This document shows, one piece after another, positions 1-9,671 of a DNA stretch of 64,000 nucleotides (its first letter is position 1; each line of letters begins with the position of its first letter). The stretch spans positions 2,480,001 through 2,544,000 of the forward strand of contig JAHQRK010000010.1 of the NCBI GenBank assembly GCA_019828595.1, written 5' to 3'. The translations under genes were made by a program, and so were the position numbers. The notes below the pieces were generated by a model. It was not told where the DNA came from, searched no databases, and was given only the letters and a program-made list of their open reading frames with translations. Origin of the DNA: Aphanomyces cochlioides. Its lineage: Eukaryota; Oomycota; Saprolegniomycetes; Saprolegniales; Verrucalvaceae.

Positions 1-58
1 AAAATGGAATTTTGAGCGAAAAGCATTTCAATGATATTATCCGACTTACAGTATAGAT

Positions 59-328
59 ATGAGACTAATCGATATTAGAAAACCACTGAAACGAGGAGCT
101 GTCAAGCAGAGCTTGGCTGTAGGCAAGGCCGAAAGCAGAGCTTTGCGCCCTTACCAGGGTATCGCTCTATCAACACAGCAAGACAACTCATACGATGATA
201 TGGGTAAAGCCAATGAAGACAAATTGATCAATACCATGAAGGATCTGCTTATCACAGAGCAAAGACCCGGATTGAAACCATATGGAGAATTCGTACGAGG
301 TAAAAAAATTCAAACGTTTGCACTTTAA
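59..328 (+). CDS. small conserved Polinton protein (89 aa)
   Basis: An 89-residue basic protein of unknown function. It matches the 62-residue protein at 20965-21153 in element B: both begin with a Met-basic-hydrophobic stretch and PL, share a central KxNExKLIxTMxDL core, and end in TF(A/S)L. The version here has an insertion of about 27 residues after the N-terminal motif. It lies directly upstream of the pVI-like gene on the same strand, as in element B. A small virion or core peptide is a reasonable guess from position, but nothing in the sequence proves it. The ATG at 59 follows an AT-rich leader. Confidence 0.7.
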   Translation: MRLIDIRKPLKRGAVKQSLAVGKAESRALRPYQGIALSTQQDNSYDDMGKANEDKLINTMKDLLITEQRPGLKPYGEFVRGKKIQTFAL

Positions 329-370
329 TTAATTTCTGTATTACGTGAAAATACATAACATCATATAGTC

Positions 371-913
371 ATGAAGACACCCAGTAATTATCAAGAGGTT
401 CGAGTTTCTCCAAACATCTCGAAGAGCAAGCTTAAGAAAGCACTCACGGGTGGATCATTGACACTATCGCGAGACGATCTGCAAGGTAATCAGACTTTAC
501 TTCTCCATCCTTCAAACGCCGTAAAAGTGATCGCTGCTCAAAAGGCTGGTAAATGTGTGAGACTCCCAATCACTCATGGCGAAATTGCTCACGATTTGAA
601 CCATCGTCAAGGCGCTTCGCTATGGGAATCGATAAAGAGCGGTCTCTCCTCTCTTTGGAATACAGTCGGCAAACCAATTGCCTCAGCTGCCCTCGATGGC
701 ATTGCTAACGCTGCCCAGACAGCAGGAGATCAGTTGATTCCTGGATTGAATATCGGTAGCACGTTGGCTCCATCTCTTAGGCAAGGAGTAAAGGATCTCA
801 CTGGAGTAGGGTTCTCAAAGCCAACTAAAGGATCGCAAGCTGCTAAGGATCGCATGGCTCGCGTGCGAGCTGCTAAGAGCTCACGTCGAGCGGGCTCGTT
901 TCGACTAAATTAG
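371..913 (+). CDS. pVI-like minor virion protein precursor (180 aa)
   Basis: A 180-residue protein homologous to the 162-residue protein at 20423-20911. Both share an N-terminal MK-P-Y region, a conserved HP and THGE segment, an amphipathic tryptophan-containing helix (around residues 82-100, LW..IK.GLSSLW) and a very basic C-terminus. Two short motifs fit the adenain-type protease consensus (M/I/L)XGG-X or (M/I/L)XGX-G: LTGG|S at residues 25-29 and LTGV|G at 143-147. Both positions are conserved in the element B copy. The layout (N-terminal cleavage site, amphipathic helix, C-terminal cleavage site, basic tail) resembles membrane-lytic or core precursors of adenovirus-like virions. The function is inferred. 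Confidence 0.75.
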   Translation: MKTPSNYQEVRVSPNISKSKLKKALTGGSLTLSRDDLQGNQTLLLHPSNAVKVIAAQKAGKCVRLPITHGEIAHDLNHRQGASLWESIKSGLSSLWNTVGKPIASAALDGIANAAQTAGDQLIPGLNIGSTLAPSLRQGVKDLTGVGFSKPTKGSQAAKDRMARVRAAKSSRRAGSFRLN

Positions 914-983
914 TATAAAAGTACCATTTTAATAAAAGCATCCACCATAAAAATAGAGAGCGTTTCTTTTTTTTTAAGCCTGC

Positions 984-1838
984 TTATTTCCGCTCTCTAA
1001 TCATTAGCGTCATCAAAATTTGTGGATCTTCGAATCGAACCATGTTGTATGCCTGATCCGTAATTGACACTTCGATATACGGCCGAGAACCATCTGCGAT
1101 CGAGATCCAACTATATTCGGAATATCGAACATCGATTAGATCACCTGCTGTAGTGCCTTGACTTGTGAAACTCGTAATTACGTCAGGAACTGAATTGTAT
1201 GGATTATTGACAAGATTGCATCGAACCAAATAGCTTGACACTGGATTGACCTGTGGTGTTGTGCTTGATAGGAATGTTTGAGTAGTCGTTTGCTGACTTG
1301 AAGGAAAAGTCCCAAGTGAGAATCCAACAATAGAGCTAATTCCAGAAGAGATCACAATCTGAGGGGTATAGCCCCCAGTAGGCAAACCGGATGACCAGAG
1401 GCCGCTCGAAGGTAATGACCAGCCCGAAGGAAGCACTGTTGGGATTGGAGATAATACTATTTGACAAGCATAGTAAGTAGAGTTCTCGGAGATAGAGAGA
1501 TATACGACGCTATTCCCATTCGAATCGATCAGATACGCTCCAGCAGCAACCAATTGAGCATTGATTACATTCTGGATATCAGCATAGGAGTAATACCCAT
1601 TCTGAAGCGAGATAGGTATCGTCGTTGTAGATGAGCCTGATGGAACGATGATTGAGAAGGTATTGTTCGAATACAGAGATGAGTTGATATTGAACTGACT
1701 GTTGTAGAGCTGAATACCAGCTACTGCTAACTCCATTTTGTTGAAATTTACCGATGAGTTGCCGAATGAGTAGCGGAGTGTATTGTTAAAGCCATTTTTA
1801 AGGACGTGAGTAGCATTGAGAACAATGATCGAGCTCAT
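984..1838 (-). CDS. penton (minor capsid) protein, Polinton type (284 aa)
   Basis: A 284-residue beta-rich protein clearly homologous to the broken gene at 19348-20216. Shared segments include the N-terminal HV.NNG.NNT.R region, QFNI near residue 50, NNTFSIIVP(S/T)GS.T, a conserved NGYYSY.D motif and VRCNLVNN near residue 210. Size, location next to the packaging ATPase and the Ser/Thr/Gly-rich composition fit the single jelly-roll penton of Polintons and virophages. The ATG at 1838 is 14 bp downstream (in the direction of transcription) of the ATPase stop, so the two genes probably form a unit. This copy is intact and serves as the reference for the frameshifted copy in element B. Confidence 0.8.
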   Translation of the reverse strand: MSSIIVLNATHVLKNGFNNTLRYSFGNSSVNFNKMELAVAGIQLYNSQFNINSSLYSNNTFSIIVPSGSSTTTIPISLQNGYYSYADIQNVINAQLVAAGAYLIDSNGNSVVYLSISENSTYYACQIVLSPIPTVLPSGWSLPSSGLWSSGLPTGGYTPQIVISSGISSIVGFSLGTFPSSQQTTTQTFLSSTTPQVNPVSSYLVRCNLVNNPYNSVPDVITSFTSQGTTAGDLIDVRYSEYSWISIADGSRPYIEVSITDQAYNMVRFEDPQILMTLMIRERK

Positions 1839-1852
1839 GGTTATCTATACGT

Positions 1853-2569
1853 CTATACCAATGCATCGATATTTACTTTCTGGCCAAAATTATATCTCAA
1901 CTCTTGATTAACCGAATCGACAAACAAGCATTGACCCTTCTGCTTGGTCGCCTGATTGTAAGCCTTAATCATAGTCTGCTCATCAACGCCCGGAATATTG
2001 AAATCGCGACATACCATTTGGAGATCTCGTTTGGAGTTTGCCTTTAAGATGAAGCAATATTCACTATTCAATCGGATCATCTTATCAGTAGCAAAGTAGC
2101 TATGGGATAGGAAAATGGTCGATAGGAGGTGATGACGTCCGCGAGTAAAGAAATGACTGAATAGCTGCTTCTGAAGTTTCTTGTCATTGCTGTAGTCATC
2201 GATGATTACGAGTTGAAGTGATCCAATATTTGGAATATCATCTACACTCGGCGGGTTATCTGGGTCATGGATCGTGATGAATTTGCCCAGTTTGTCGCGT
2301 AGATAATTGTAAATCTCCTGATCAGGGTTGCGAGCAATTATATGAAGATGAGAGTAGATATGCGGAGAGTGCTTGATGATATGCATCACAAGATTGGTCT
2401 TACCCGAGTAGCTCGGTCCGAGAATGATAGCTCTGAATAATTTTTGAATGCCCAGATCCTTATTAACTCCATGCGACTTGCTCTTATAAGCCTTAGGTAG
2501 TTTTCCGCCCCAATTATCGATTTGATTTGACCCCTCGTGCCCGAGATTATTTCGAGTGGTCGAAGCCAT
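1853..2569 (-). CDS. FtsK/HerA-type genome packaging ATPase (238 aa)
   Basis: A P-loop ATPase expected to pump the element DNA into the capsid. The Walker A motif is GPSYSGKTN (around residues 52-60) and the Walker B motif is LQLVIIDDY (around 118-126), followed by a conserved FF.RGRHH segment that fits the sensor/arginine-finger region of this family. The homologue in element B (18633-19307) is colinear over its full length. The gene is transcribed divergently from the fibre gene at 2609, separated by a short AT-rich leader. It is intact. Length and motifs are typical of Polinton/virophage packaging ATPases. Confidence 0.9.
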   Translation of the reverse strand: MASTTRNNLGHEGSNQIDNWGGKLPKAYKSKSHGVNKDLGIQKLFRAIILGPSYSGKTNLVMHIIKHSPHIYSHLHIIARNPDQEIYNYLRDKLGKFITIHDPDNPPSVDDIPNIGSLQLVIIDDYSNDKKLQKQLFSHFFTRGRHHLLSTIFLSHSYFATDKMIRLNSEYCFILKANSKRDLQMVCRDFNIPGVDEQTMIKAYNQATKQKGQCLFVDSVNQELRYNFGQKVNIDALV

Positions 2570-2608
2570 AGTATATTCTCATGTATATACTCTTATACAG
2601 ATAAGGCG
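2570..2608. promoter_or_regulatory. divergent AT-rich promoter, ATPase/fibre
   Basis: Only 39 bp separate the two divergent start codons. The interval contains TGTATATAC, giving a TATATA core readable on both strands. The same arrangement (a single TATATA core between divergent ATPase and fibre starts) recurs at 18597-18632 in element B, which supports a shared late-type promoter and supports starting the fibre gene at 2609 rather than at the upstream in-frame ATG at 2537. Confidence 0.5.
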
Positions 2609-4813
2609 ATGAGTGGGTTTATTATCACAAATCCATCGATTATCAGTAATACATACAATCCAGCATTCTACAGCACTGATGTTTATCTAAGATTAAGCGA
2701 TCCACGAGTTGGATATATCAGCAATCTAACACCTGGTCAAGCAGGAGCTAAGAAGGCGATCGTACTCGATTCGAGTAAGAATATCTCTGGAATCAACTCG
2801 ATTGGATTACTCGGCACATCCGACTCGGCGAGTACCAGTACGGGCTCGATTACTACAGCGGGTGGGCTGGGTGTAGCTAAGACGATTTACTGCGCGGCTC
2901 AATCTATCGTAAATGGAACGAGCCAGATTACGTTAAACAGTTCATCTAATAGTGCTGGACGTTCGACTGTTGCATTTCAAAATGATTCAAGTACGTTCGA
3001 ATTTGGTTGCCGAGGAACAACGAATGGCACATACAATAATGAAATGTATATCTATAACGGTGGGTATCTATGGCACATGAATGCGCTCGGATGGACTTAT
3101 TATCTCGCGACTCAGGACGCTACGAGTAGCACAATTGGTGGTGCGATGACGATCGCTGGTGGCTGTGGTATTGCGAAGAAGTTATACGTTGGCTCACATG
3201 CGTCTATCACTGGATCCTTGCTTGTAGGAACGAGCACGGATACGACGAGGGCTATCAGTGCATTGAATTCGAATTTGGCTACTTCTGGTAATCAGTATAT
3301 CACTTTTGGTCAAAGCGCAACCAACAACAATCAAGCTGAGATGAGCTTCTTCTACTCGGCATCGGGCAGTACAAGCAATAGAATCGACTTTGGATTTTAT
3401 GGGAGCGCTAGATTCTTCCAGATTCAAGCGAATGGACAAGTGAGCTGTAATGGCACGGATGATGCTACTTCTTCGACCGCTGGCGGTGCCTTAACATCGC
3501 TGGGAGGCTTTGCGTGCCAGAAAAAACTATTCGTAGGCACGAGCGCTTCCATAGGGACGAGTTGTACAATTACTACGGCTATGAACAGCGCGACAGCTAC
3601 CATTGGTAGCTCGAGTAATACAACGGGCACTCTATCGATTACGAGCGTTGGTTATCACATTGGATGCTTCTACAATGCAACAAATCTTACGCTGCTCAAT
3701 ACTGGATCATCTGGTAATTTTGTGATATCTCCGCAAACAGGAGCCACATCAACTACTTATACTTTCGCGCCCGATGGAAGTATGCAGCTAAGCGGTATTA
3801 CCCCGCGTAATAGTCATAAAATGGATTTGGGTACGAATACATCGAAAGATAACATTCTTTGTCTTGCTCAGACTAACAATACATCGCCATCCTACATGCT
3901 CGGAGTATCGAGTTCATCGCTTAATTACACATCCGGAGGTGATCATGCTTTCTATAACAATACAAGCTCTACTCCGGCTATCCTTGGCTCAGAGAGAATG
4001 CGTCTTACTAGTGCGGGCAATCTGAATATCGCGAATGGAGGCGTTCATTGTTATGGCCTCAATGCTGGTGATCTCGTAAGCACAGGGCCCGGGATGCACA
4101 TGCACTATAGTACAGGATCGAGCGTTGGTATCCTGCAATGCTTTGACTATAGCGCTTCGCAATACAAAGATATCGCGATTCAATCGACGCTATTTTACAA
4201 ATCGTCAAACGGGTTTTGGGGTCTCGGCACTAATGCGCCAACATGCCCGTTTCACGTACAGGGAACTGCTACACAATCGACAGCAAGTGGATTTGGATAC
4301 CTTAACGGATCGGGAGCAGGAGGAGCATCAGGCTTCAGTAATCGTCCATTCAGCATTCTTACAAGCGGCGGCATTCTTTGCCAGTCGGGCGAAATCGATG
4401 TGCTATCTGATGTTCGTTTAAAGCAAGATATTACTAATATCGATAGCGATCTTGCTGATCAGTTTGTACGTAGGATCGAACCAATTGCTTATGCGTATAG
4501 GTCAAGCCCTGAAAGCAAGCATTATGGCTACTCAGCGCAAGAGCTTGTTAAATATAACCATAGCGAGCTGGTTGGCTATACAGGAGCTGATGAGCCCCTC
4601 GAAGAACAGGTGATTGAATGTGAAAATGGCAATATGCTTAGTTTGCCATCCGATACCAGGCTTGTAGTTAATCTGCTGCATATGATTCCATTGCTACATC
4701 GTGCTTTGAAGCGAGCTCTTGAGCGTATTGACGAGCAGCAGATACAAATAAACGAGTTGCTTAGCAGTCCGAAACGTACTCGAGCCAAAAAAAATTATAT
4801 TAGCTCTAAGTAG
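2609..4813 (+). CDS. virion fibre with S74 intramolecular chaperone domain (734 aa)
   Basis: A long Ser/Thr/Gly/Asn-rich fibre ending in an endosialidase-type intramolecular chaperone (peptidase S74) domain. The self-cleavage dyad is visible as SDVRLK with Ser about residue 600 and Lys about 605, followed by a GYSAQE(L/I) motif and a C-terminal coiled coil (LLHRALKRALERIDEQQ region). The shaft carries three copies of a module with the pattern DA(T/S)SST.GGA.T..GG.G(I/V)(A)KKLYVG, at about residues 69-97, 175-200 and 285-310, familiar from phage and large-virus fibres. In such proteins the chaperone trimerises the fibre and cuts itself off. An upstream ATG at 2537 lies inside the divergent ATPase gene; 2609 matches the start of the element B homologue better. 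Confidence 0.85.
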   Translation: MSGFIITNPSIISNTYNPAFYSTDVYLRLSDPRVGYISNLTPGQAGAKKAIVLDSSKNISGINSIGLLGTSDSASTSTGSITTAGGLGVAKTIYCAAQSIVNGTSQITLNSSSNSAGRSTVAFQNDSSTFEFGCRGTTNGTYNNEMYIYNGGYLWHMNALGWTYYLATQDATSSTIGGAMTIAGGCGIAKKLYVGSHASITGSLLVGTSTDTTRAISALNSNLATSGNQYITFGQSATNNNQAEMSFFYSASGSTSNRIDFGFYGSARFFQIQANGQVSCNGTDDATSSTAGGALTSLGGFACQKKLFVGTSASIGTSCTITTAMNSATATIGSSSNTTGTLSITSVGYHIGCFYNATNLTLLNTGSSGNFVISPQTGATSTTYTFAPDGSMQLSGITPRNSHKMDLGTNTSKDNILCLAQTNNTSPSYMLGVSSSSLNYTSGGDHAFYNNTSSTPAILGSERMRLTSAGNLNIANGGVHCYGLNAGDLVSTGPGMHMHYSTGSSVGILQCFDYSASQYKDIAIQSTLFYKSSNGFWGLGTNAPTCPFHVQGTATQSTASGFGYLNGSGAGGASGFSNRPFSILTSGGILCQSGEIDVLSDVRLKQDITNIDSDLADQFVRRIEPIAYAYRSSPESKHYGYSAQELVKYNHSELVGYTGADEPLEEQVIECENGNMLSLPSDTRLVVNLLHMIPLLHRALKRALERIDEQQIQINELLSSPKRTRAKKNYISSK

Positions 4814-4840
4814 TACGAGAGTCGCTTAGTGTATATTTTT

Positions 4841-6596
4841 TTAGTCCCAGCTATGAACTTCGCCAGTCAAGCGATCAATAGTAAGCTCGCGTTCATAAAC
4901 AACGAGGGCTAACAGATTCGATCCCTGGCAGCAAGCATTGGTTCCGCTGATAACCACAGACTGAGGTACATCCTTATTAGTGATACGAGAGCAATCAGCA
5001 GCCATGATGCGATGGACCGTTTGCCACTTTTGAAAGTCAATCAGACCATTCGAAATCTCGTGTGTTAGCCCCCCATTCACAGCACCAATCTTTTTAAATT
5101 CGTCATTCCAGGCTTCATAATCGTAATCAAGGGTCTTGCTAAGGACATTATCATTACCAACCTGCACTTGGAAATTTCTGATGTAGCTGCCTGGTTGACA
5201 TGTCCAAGGTGGCTGAATCGAATGGACTTTGGAATTGTTCAGTGTTATTAGCTGAGCTATTAGCCCAATGACCGGCCGACGTTTCACTAAACGGAATCAA
5301 CATGATTTGTTCAATACCCTTCCAGCTACCAGAAAGCTGAAGATTAAAGGCTGCATTTTGTTGCTGAGTGGCTTGAGCGCCTGTCCCTGCGCGGCCGCGG
5401 AAATACTGAGCATAGCAGTCAAGATACTTGACAGACTTAATAGGACTGCTAACGATTGGCATTGGGTTAGCCAATTCGTAAAAGGGGATGACCAGACGAG
5501 AACTTGTAAATGGGAGGAATTGGCCAACTTGAGCCAGAGTCGTGATATTGTTCTGGAGAGGCCCAAATGCCAGACGAATAGTTGTTGTAGCGGTGTTGAG
5601 ACCAGCCATAGCATTGCCGGTATCGGCAGAAGCCAACATGACTGGGACGGTATTGCCGCTTGTCATTGTTGTAGAAGCCAATGTAAGCCCAGTAGCAGTA
5701 GCTGCAATATCGCAATAACCAGCATTTACCTTGATCTTAAGCTTAAGTTGCGGGTTTCCAATGAGATCGAGCTCCTTGAAAAGCGGATGAAGATCAACGA
5801 GGCGAATCTTTAGCATATGATGCCATACACCGAGAACAAAGCCCGCGACTGGTGCAGTATTCGATACAAAAGCCCCCTTCCCACCCTGCATGGCAATATT
5901 CGTCGATACTTGGGATCGCTGTGTCACCCAGTTGTATGCATTGACCCCACCAGAGACAGTACCAGTTGCATCAATGTTGGAAGTAAGTTGCGGATTGCTA
6001 TAGATTCGCTGGATAAAACCAGTGTTCTCCTTTAACGATGCTTCAGTTGGGACTACTCCGAGAGTAGCAGCCGCATTCGTAAAATTGTTAGTAAAACCAT
6101 CCCCAGACTTTGATTCCACAGCAGAAAACGACATAGATGTCCAATCATCTGCACTCATAAATGCGTCAGCTCCGTGCTTATTGAGATCAGAAGTGCTCCA
6201 TTCCGTCATCGCCCGAATATTGTTCCAATATAGCTTAAAATCGGATTCAGTGATGATCGATTTACCGTTCAGATCGACAGACAATGAATCGATAACATTC
6301 CAAACACCAGCTTTCATTGCAGTACAATAACGATTGATAGCTCCAAACGCACCAGCGCCCGTATTTTTCATTGAGACCATATATGGCACTACAAGATAAG
6401 CATCTTCGGGAGAACCCTGTCCTTTAGCCCCTTGGAGCTGCGTCGCAGCGTCATATTGGATAATACCAGATTGATACGAACCTTGATTCGTATCGCTCAC
6501 TTGAATAACCTTTTTACCTTTAGAAACAGCAGTAGATGGCTCGCTCTTAAGAGAGCTTTCGAGCAGATATTGATCAGCTAATTGATACTCGCTCAT
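4841..6596 (-). pseudogene. major capsid protein, frameshifted
   Basis: Homologue of the intact 599-residue capsid protein at 14365-16164: same start (M.(D/E)YQLADQYLL), same conserved NRYC.(G/A)MKAGVWNV segment, HMLKIRL(V/I)DLHP, NPQLKL, SGSWK and ADCSRIT motifs. The reading frame starting at 6596 runs to about 5205 and then shifts; the C-terminal part continues in another frame down to 4841. The break falls right after the PFDSA motif, where the intact copy reads on into TCQPGS. A single-base indel in the 5200-5225 region is enough to explain it. This is either a real inactivating mutation or an assembly error. Confidence 0.85.
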
Positions 6597-6649
6597 TATG
6601 TCTACGAAATTATATACAGGCCATAGATAAGATTATTCAAAAATATTTA
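6597..6649. promoter_or_regulatory. divergent AT-rich promoter, capsid/protease
   Basis: A 53-bp interval between the divergent capsid and protease starts containing TATATAC and an AT-rich leader before the protease ATG. It is equivalent in position to 14294-14364 in element B. Confidence 0.45.
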
Positions 6650-7040
6650 ATGGAGCTGATCAAAGGAATTACGTCTGACCATCAGCTAATCGAGTTAGCT
6701 GATCGGTTAAATATCAATTTAGACGGAATACTTGACCTTGATGAGGTCAAATCTCATTTGCCAAAAAATAAAACCTATATCATTCTACTACAGTCGGCTG
6801 AAGGTGGTACAGGTCATTGGGTATGCGTTAGTAATGGTCAATCAATACTTCGACTCCATGGGCGAAAATTGTCCGACCATTTTAGGCATAAAAAAATATA
6901 ATAACAAGCAGTATCAATCGACTTATAGAGAATTTTGTGGTATCTGGTGCATGCTCTGGTTATTTTGCAAGCAAAATAATCGGATGGACTTATTTGAACA
7001 GTTCCATGATCTGAATAATCGTGATTTTGAAATGCCTTAG
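6650..7040 (+). pseudogene. adenain-like cysteine protease, frameshifted
   Basis: Homologue of the intact 125-residue protease at 13916-14293. The N-terminal half (MELIKGITSDHQLIEL) and the catalytic His in GHWVC are in the first frame. The FDS acid, the YQS glutamine and the GIWC cysteine continue in a second frame ending at 7040. The shift falls at a CAATCAAT tandem 4-base repeat near 6838-6846: compared with the element B gene, four extra bases explain the break. All catalytic positions are still present as codons, so the mutation looks recent. Confidence 0.8.
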
Positions 7041-7071
7041 GCATTTGACTTGGTCAATTATTTGACCAATT

Positions 7072-7869
7072 TTGAATTTAAACCATCGGTCTCTAATAAT
7101 TAATACTTTCCGCATCGGGTACTCAACTTCCAATTCCGCGGCCAAAGCCACGACTAAATGCGTCAAATGTAATGCTCCTGTGAATGCCCCTGACCACTTT
7201 CAAGGTGCTTTGTGTAAAAAATGTCGAAAAGTATTCAAGAATGGTCAAACAGTCGAATCGCAAGGCTGGACTTATGCACATTACGATCATTACGATTTCA
7301 CGAGGCGTGTAATTACATCGGGCATGCTTAGAAATTTCCAGGACCAGTTGGAAGTATATGAACTTGAACAACGCATTGCCAGAAAACAAGCCACCTCTGG
7401 TGACGCAAATATGCAGCCCCCCAAGATTGCCAGAAAACGCTCCACGTCCGATGATTCAGCCCTGAAGCGTGTCAAGATTGTCAAGAAACCCACGAAGAAG
7501 GAAATCAAAATCGTTCATCACCATCATTACTCTAGCACAGCCGACGACGTTTTAAGTCAAGGAATGCGTCGACCCGATTGGCATAACAGCGAACTTGAAC
7601 CAGAGCGTGAACTAGAGGAAGAGAAGCCATTCTCAATATGTGGCAACAGTGATGATATTTGCGACTCTCTTGAAAATCTTGATATTGACGACAAGTCCAC
7701 CAGCACTACCACTACCGCTATCGTCAAGATGCGTACGCGCTCGTTCACGTCGGATATTGTTTCGGTTTGCAGCAGCATACCAATGCTCCAAGCCTCACCA
7801 AGTAAATTGTCAAATACCAGAAACCGTGCGATCACTTGTGATTCTGACATCGATTATGATCTGACATGA
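7072..7869 (+). CDS. unknown zinc-ribbon-like nuclear protein candidate (up to 265 aa)
   Basis: An open frame beginning at a TTG; the first in-frame ATG is only about residue 84, so either the true start lies in an unseen upstream exon or the gene is truncated. The N-terminal part has a CxxC....CxxC pair (CVKC and CKKC, about residues 30-55), followed by a basic Lys/Arg-rich stretch (KRVKIVKKPTKKEIK) that could be a nuclear localisation signal, then acidic and Ser/Thr-rich regions. It follows the element A protease directly, in the slot that in element B holds the ExoX-like gene and the CRN gene, so it could be element cargo or the first host gene. Function unknown. Confidence 0.4.
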   Translation: MNLNHRSLIINTFRIGYSTSNSAAKATTKCVKCNAPVNAPDHFQGALCKKCRKVFKNGQTVESQGWTYAHYDHYDFTRRVITSGMLRNFQDQLEVYELEQRIARKQATSGDANMQPPKIARKRSTSDDSALKRVKIVKKPTKKEIKIVHHHHYSSTADDVLSQGMRRPDWHNSELEPERELEEEKPFSICGNSDDICDSLENLDIDDKSTSTTTTAIVKMRTRSFTSDIVSVCSSIPMLQASPSKLSNTRNRAITCDSDIDYDLT

Positions 7870-8229
7870 TTATGAAAGCAATTAAATTCGAGGTAAACAA
7901 GCAACTGCATTTAACCAATTTGATACAACATGAATGAATTAAAGATAACAACAACACCACCCCAGTTTAACCTAATTCAACCTTTAAAATTAATATATTA
8001 AATACATGTATGCGATTGTATAAGGCTCGTTCGGATGAGGTAAATTGGGTAAATGCCAGGGCTCGTTTCATGTTGCGGATAATAAAAGGTCATTCTTATC
8101 ATACCCTACGTTCAATAGTATAGACCAAACACGCCTCATATATTCGTTACGCTCTGTGAGATAAAGGGTTTGTCTTTGTATTCCCACATAAATGCCGACA
8201 TTGGCGAGTTGGTGTGGCAGATTGTCATT
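7870..8229. other. AT-rich intergenic stretch, no gene seen
   Basis: About 360 bp of AT-rich sequence between two unknown genes. I see no convincing coding region, repeat or RNA gene. It probably contains the 3' ends of both flanking convergent genes and perhaps the unrecognised right boundary of element A. Confidence 0.4.
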
Positions 8230-9121
8230 TTAGAGGTTTTGCATGGGTGCATTAAAATAATGAAACTGCGGGACAACGCCGGGCAGCAGGACAGGAGCGA
8301 GCGTAGCACGGAGGTGGCCGATAAGTTCGCCAGCGCGTAACTCCGATGGGCAAGTCCAGATGCCAACGGCACCAGGGAACGCGGGCACATTTCCAGGTGC
8401 GAGTCCAGCGGGAATAACGACTGCAGCCGGATTGATGTTCATAGCCTGCAGGTTGAAGATAACCGTTGGTGGATCGAGCAGCTTCGCGAGCGCCGGATAC
8501 TGCTTTCCCAGTTCGTCAAGCAGATGCATGATCTTTCGCCCAAGGTCGATTGCGCGACCGTCAACTTGATGTAGCGTACCAATGCCCTGCATGAACGACA
8601 GCAATGGCCACAACTTGAACAGATCCTTGTCGATGGTGCAGAACATCACGTCGTCGGGAAAACAGTCGCGCCCAGCGGCCTCAATCTCTTCGCCCGTCTT
8701 CCAGACAACACCGCTTGGTTGAAGACAATCATCACGACTGAGGCAGTGCTCTTGTAGGTCGACCTACAGAACGATTATAGAACATCAGAGAAAGTTGTTC
8801 AACACGTGGCAAGTTACACTCACATACCTTCTCGAGGCGCTTCATCAGTTGGATGAATTTGCTTTTGATTTTCAATTTCCGATAGCTATTGGGAGGCGCA
8901 TGCCGCATAAGGAAGTTGCAGCGGTCGATGACATCCTTGTCCGTGAGATCTCCAGCACGCTTGAACTCGCTGAAAAACGTGAGCGTTTCAACGTCGGTGA
9001 GCTTGGTGTTTCGCGGGATATCTCGCCAGCGGCACCCAGAAATGTGGTTTGGGAGCATACTTGCGTCTCGCAGTTCCTCCTCCTCTTTATCATCCTCCTC
9101 ACCGCTGCGCTTCCGCTTCAT
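8230..9121 (-). CDS. unknown two-exon protein (275 aa)
   Basis: Exon 1 runs 9121-8828 and exon 2 runs 8763-8230. The 64-nt intron (8764-8827) starts GTATGTG and ends TCTGTAG, and joins the frames in phase 0. The product starts MKRKRSGEED, a likely nuclear signal plus acidic run. It continues with a helical segment (LTFFSEFKRAGDL, IDRCNFLMRH) and ends in a Pro/Ala-rich half with no recognised domain. The first ATG after the acidic-rich upstream is at 9121; the upstream GTG is preceded by TGTAG and could be a 3' splice site of a further exon. No family recognised. Confidence 0.5.
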
Positions 9122-9239
9122 CGTCACCTACAATGTGTGAATGGAATTCGTGTGGACAAAAACAAATCTACCAATAGGACTGATTTATTTTGATTATTGT
9201 ATTTGACTGGCTAAAATATTACTAGTATTAAAGTATTAA

Positions 9240-9545
9240 TTGAAGTATACAGTATAATCACTGTTTTTGTGTTTTTGTGTCATCGATTTTTGAAAAATAT
9301 TATAATTGGTGTTATGGTGATAAACTGTCATGATCGATTTTTGAAAAATATTATAATCACTGTTATGGTGAATTACTGTTATAACTTTTTTTTGAAACAT
9401 ATTAAAATTGGTGTTATGCTGTCATGCTGTCATGGAACATAAAGTCTGTTAAGGGATTTGATGGAAACATGTGAAAGTGGTGTTATGCTGTCATGCTGTC
9501 ATGGGGGAGGGACATATATGCATGACACTATGACAGTATAACAGT
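9240..9545. repeat. degenerate tandem repeat, about 60-70 bp units
   Basis: Four diverged units share the core ATTATAAT(T/C)(G/A)(G/C)TGTTATG followed by short echoes of TGTCATG (CTGTCATGCTGTCATG occurs twice). The units are separated by TTTTTGAAAAATATT-like spacers. The region is very AT-rich and non-coding. The spacing and sequence are too irregular for a CRISPR array. Confidence 0.6.
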
Positions 9546-9671
9546 AGTTTGAGACTCTTTTATTGTTATAATGTTTAGTAGCTTTTTAGTAGCTACGCTT
9601 TGAAGGCGCGTAGCGCATTCAAAATAGCGATGCGGAGCCCGCTTCCTCACCCTTGTTTTTTTAGACCCTAG

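Larger units (their letters stand above)
1..7040 (+). mobile_element. Polinton/Maverick-like element A, morphogenesis module, left part outside window
   Basis: This block holds, in order, a small conserved protein, a pVI-like protein, penton, packaging ATPase, S74 fibre, major capsid protein and protease. Every one of these has a homologue in element B (about 11.7-29.0 kb), where the same genes occur in exactly the reverse order and opposite strands. Polymerase and integrase would be expected to the left of position 1 and are not visible. The capsid and protease genes carry frameshifts, so this copy is probably decaying. No terminal inverted repeat for this element could be recognised in the window, so its right boundary after the protease is uncertain. 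Confidence 0.85.

Noticed and set aside
2537..2608. Upstream ATG for the element A fibre
   Set aside because: It lies inside the divergent ATPase gene; the ATG at 2609 gives an N-terminus like that of the element B fibre and leaves a normal promoter interval.
5268..6330. Plus-strand frames opposite the element A capsid gene
   Set aside because: They are antisense shadows of a gene with a clear homologue in element B.
9240..9545. CRISPR-like array
   Set aside because: Repeats are diverged, spacing is irregular, spacers are similar to each other, and the context is eukaryotic.
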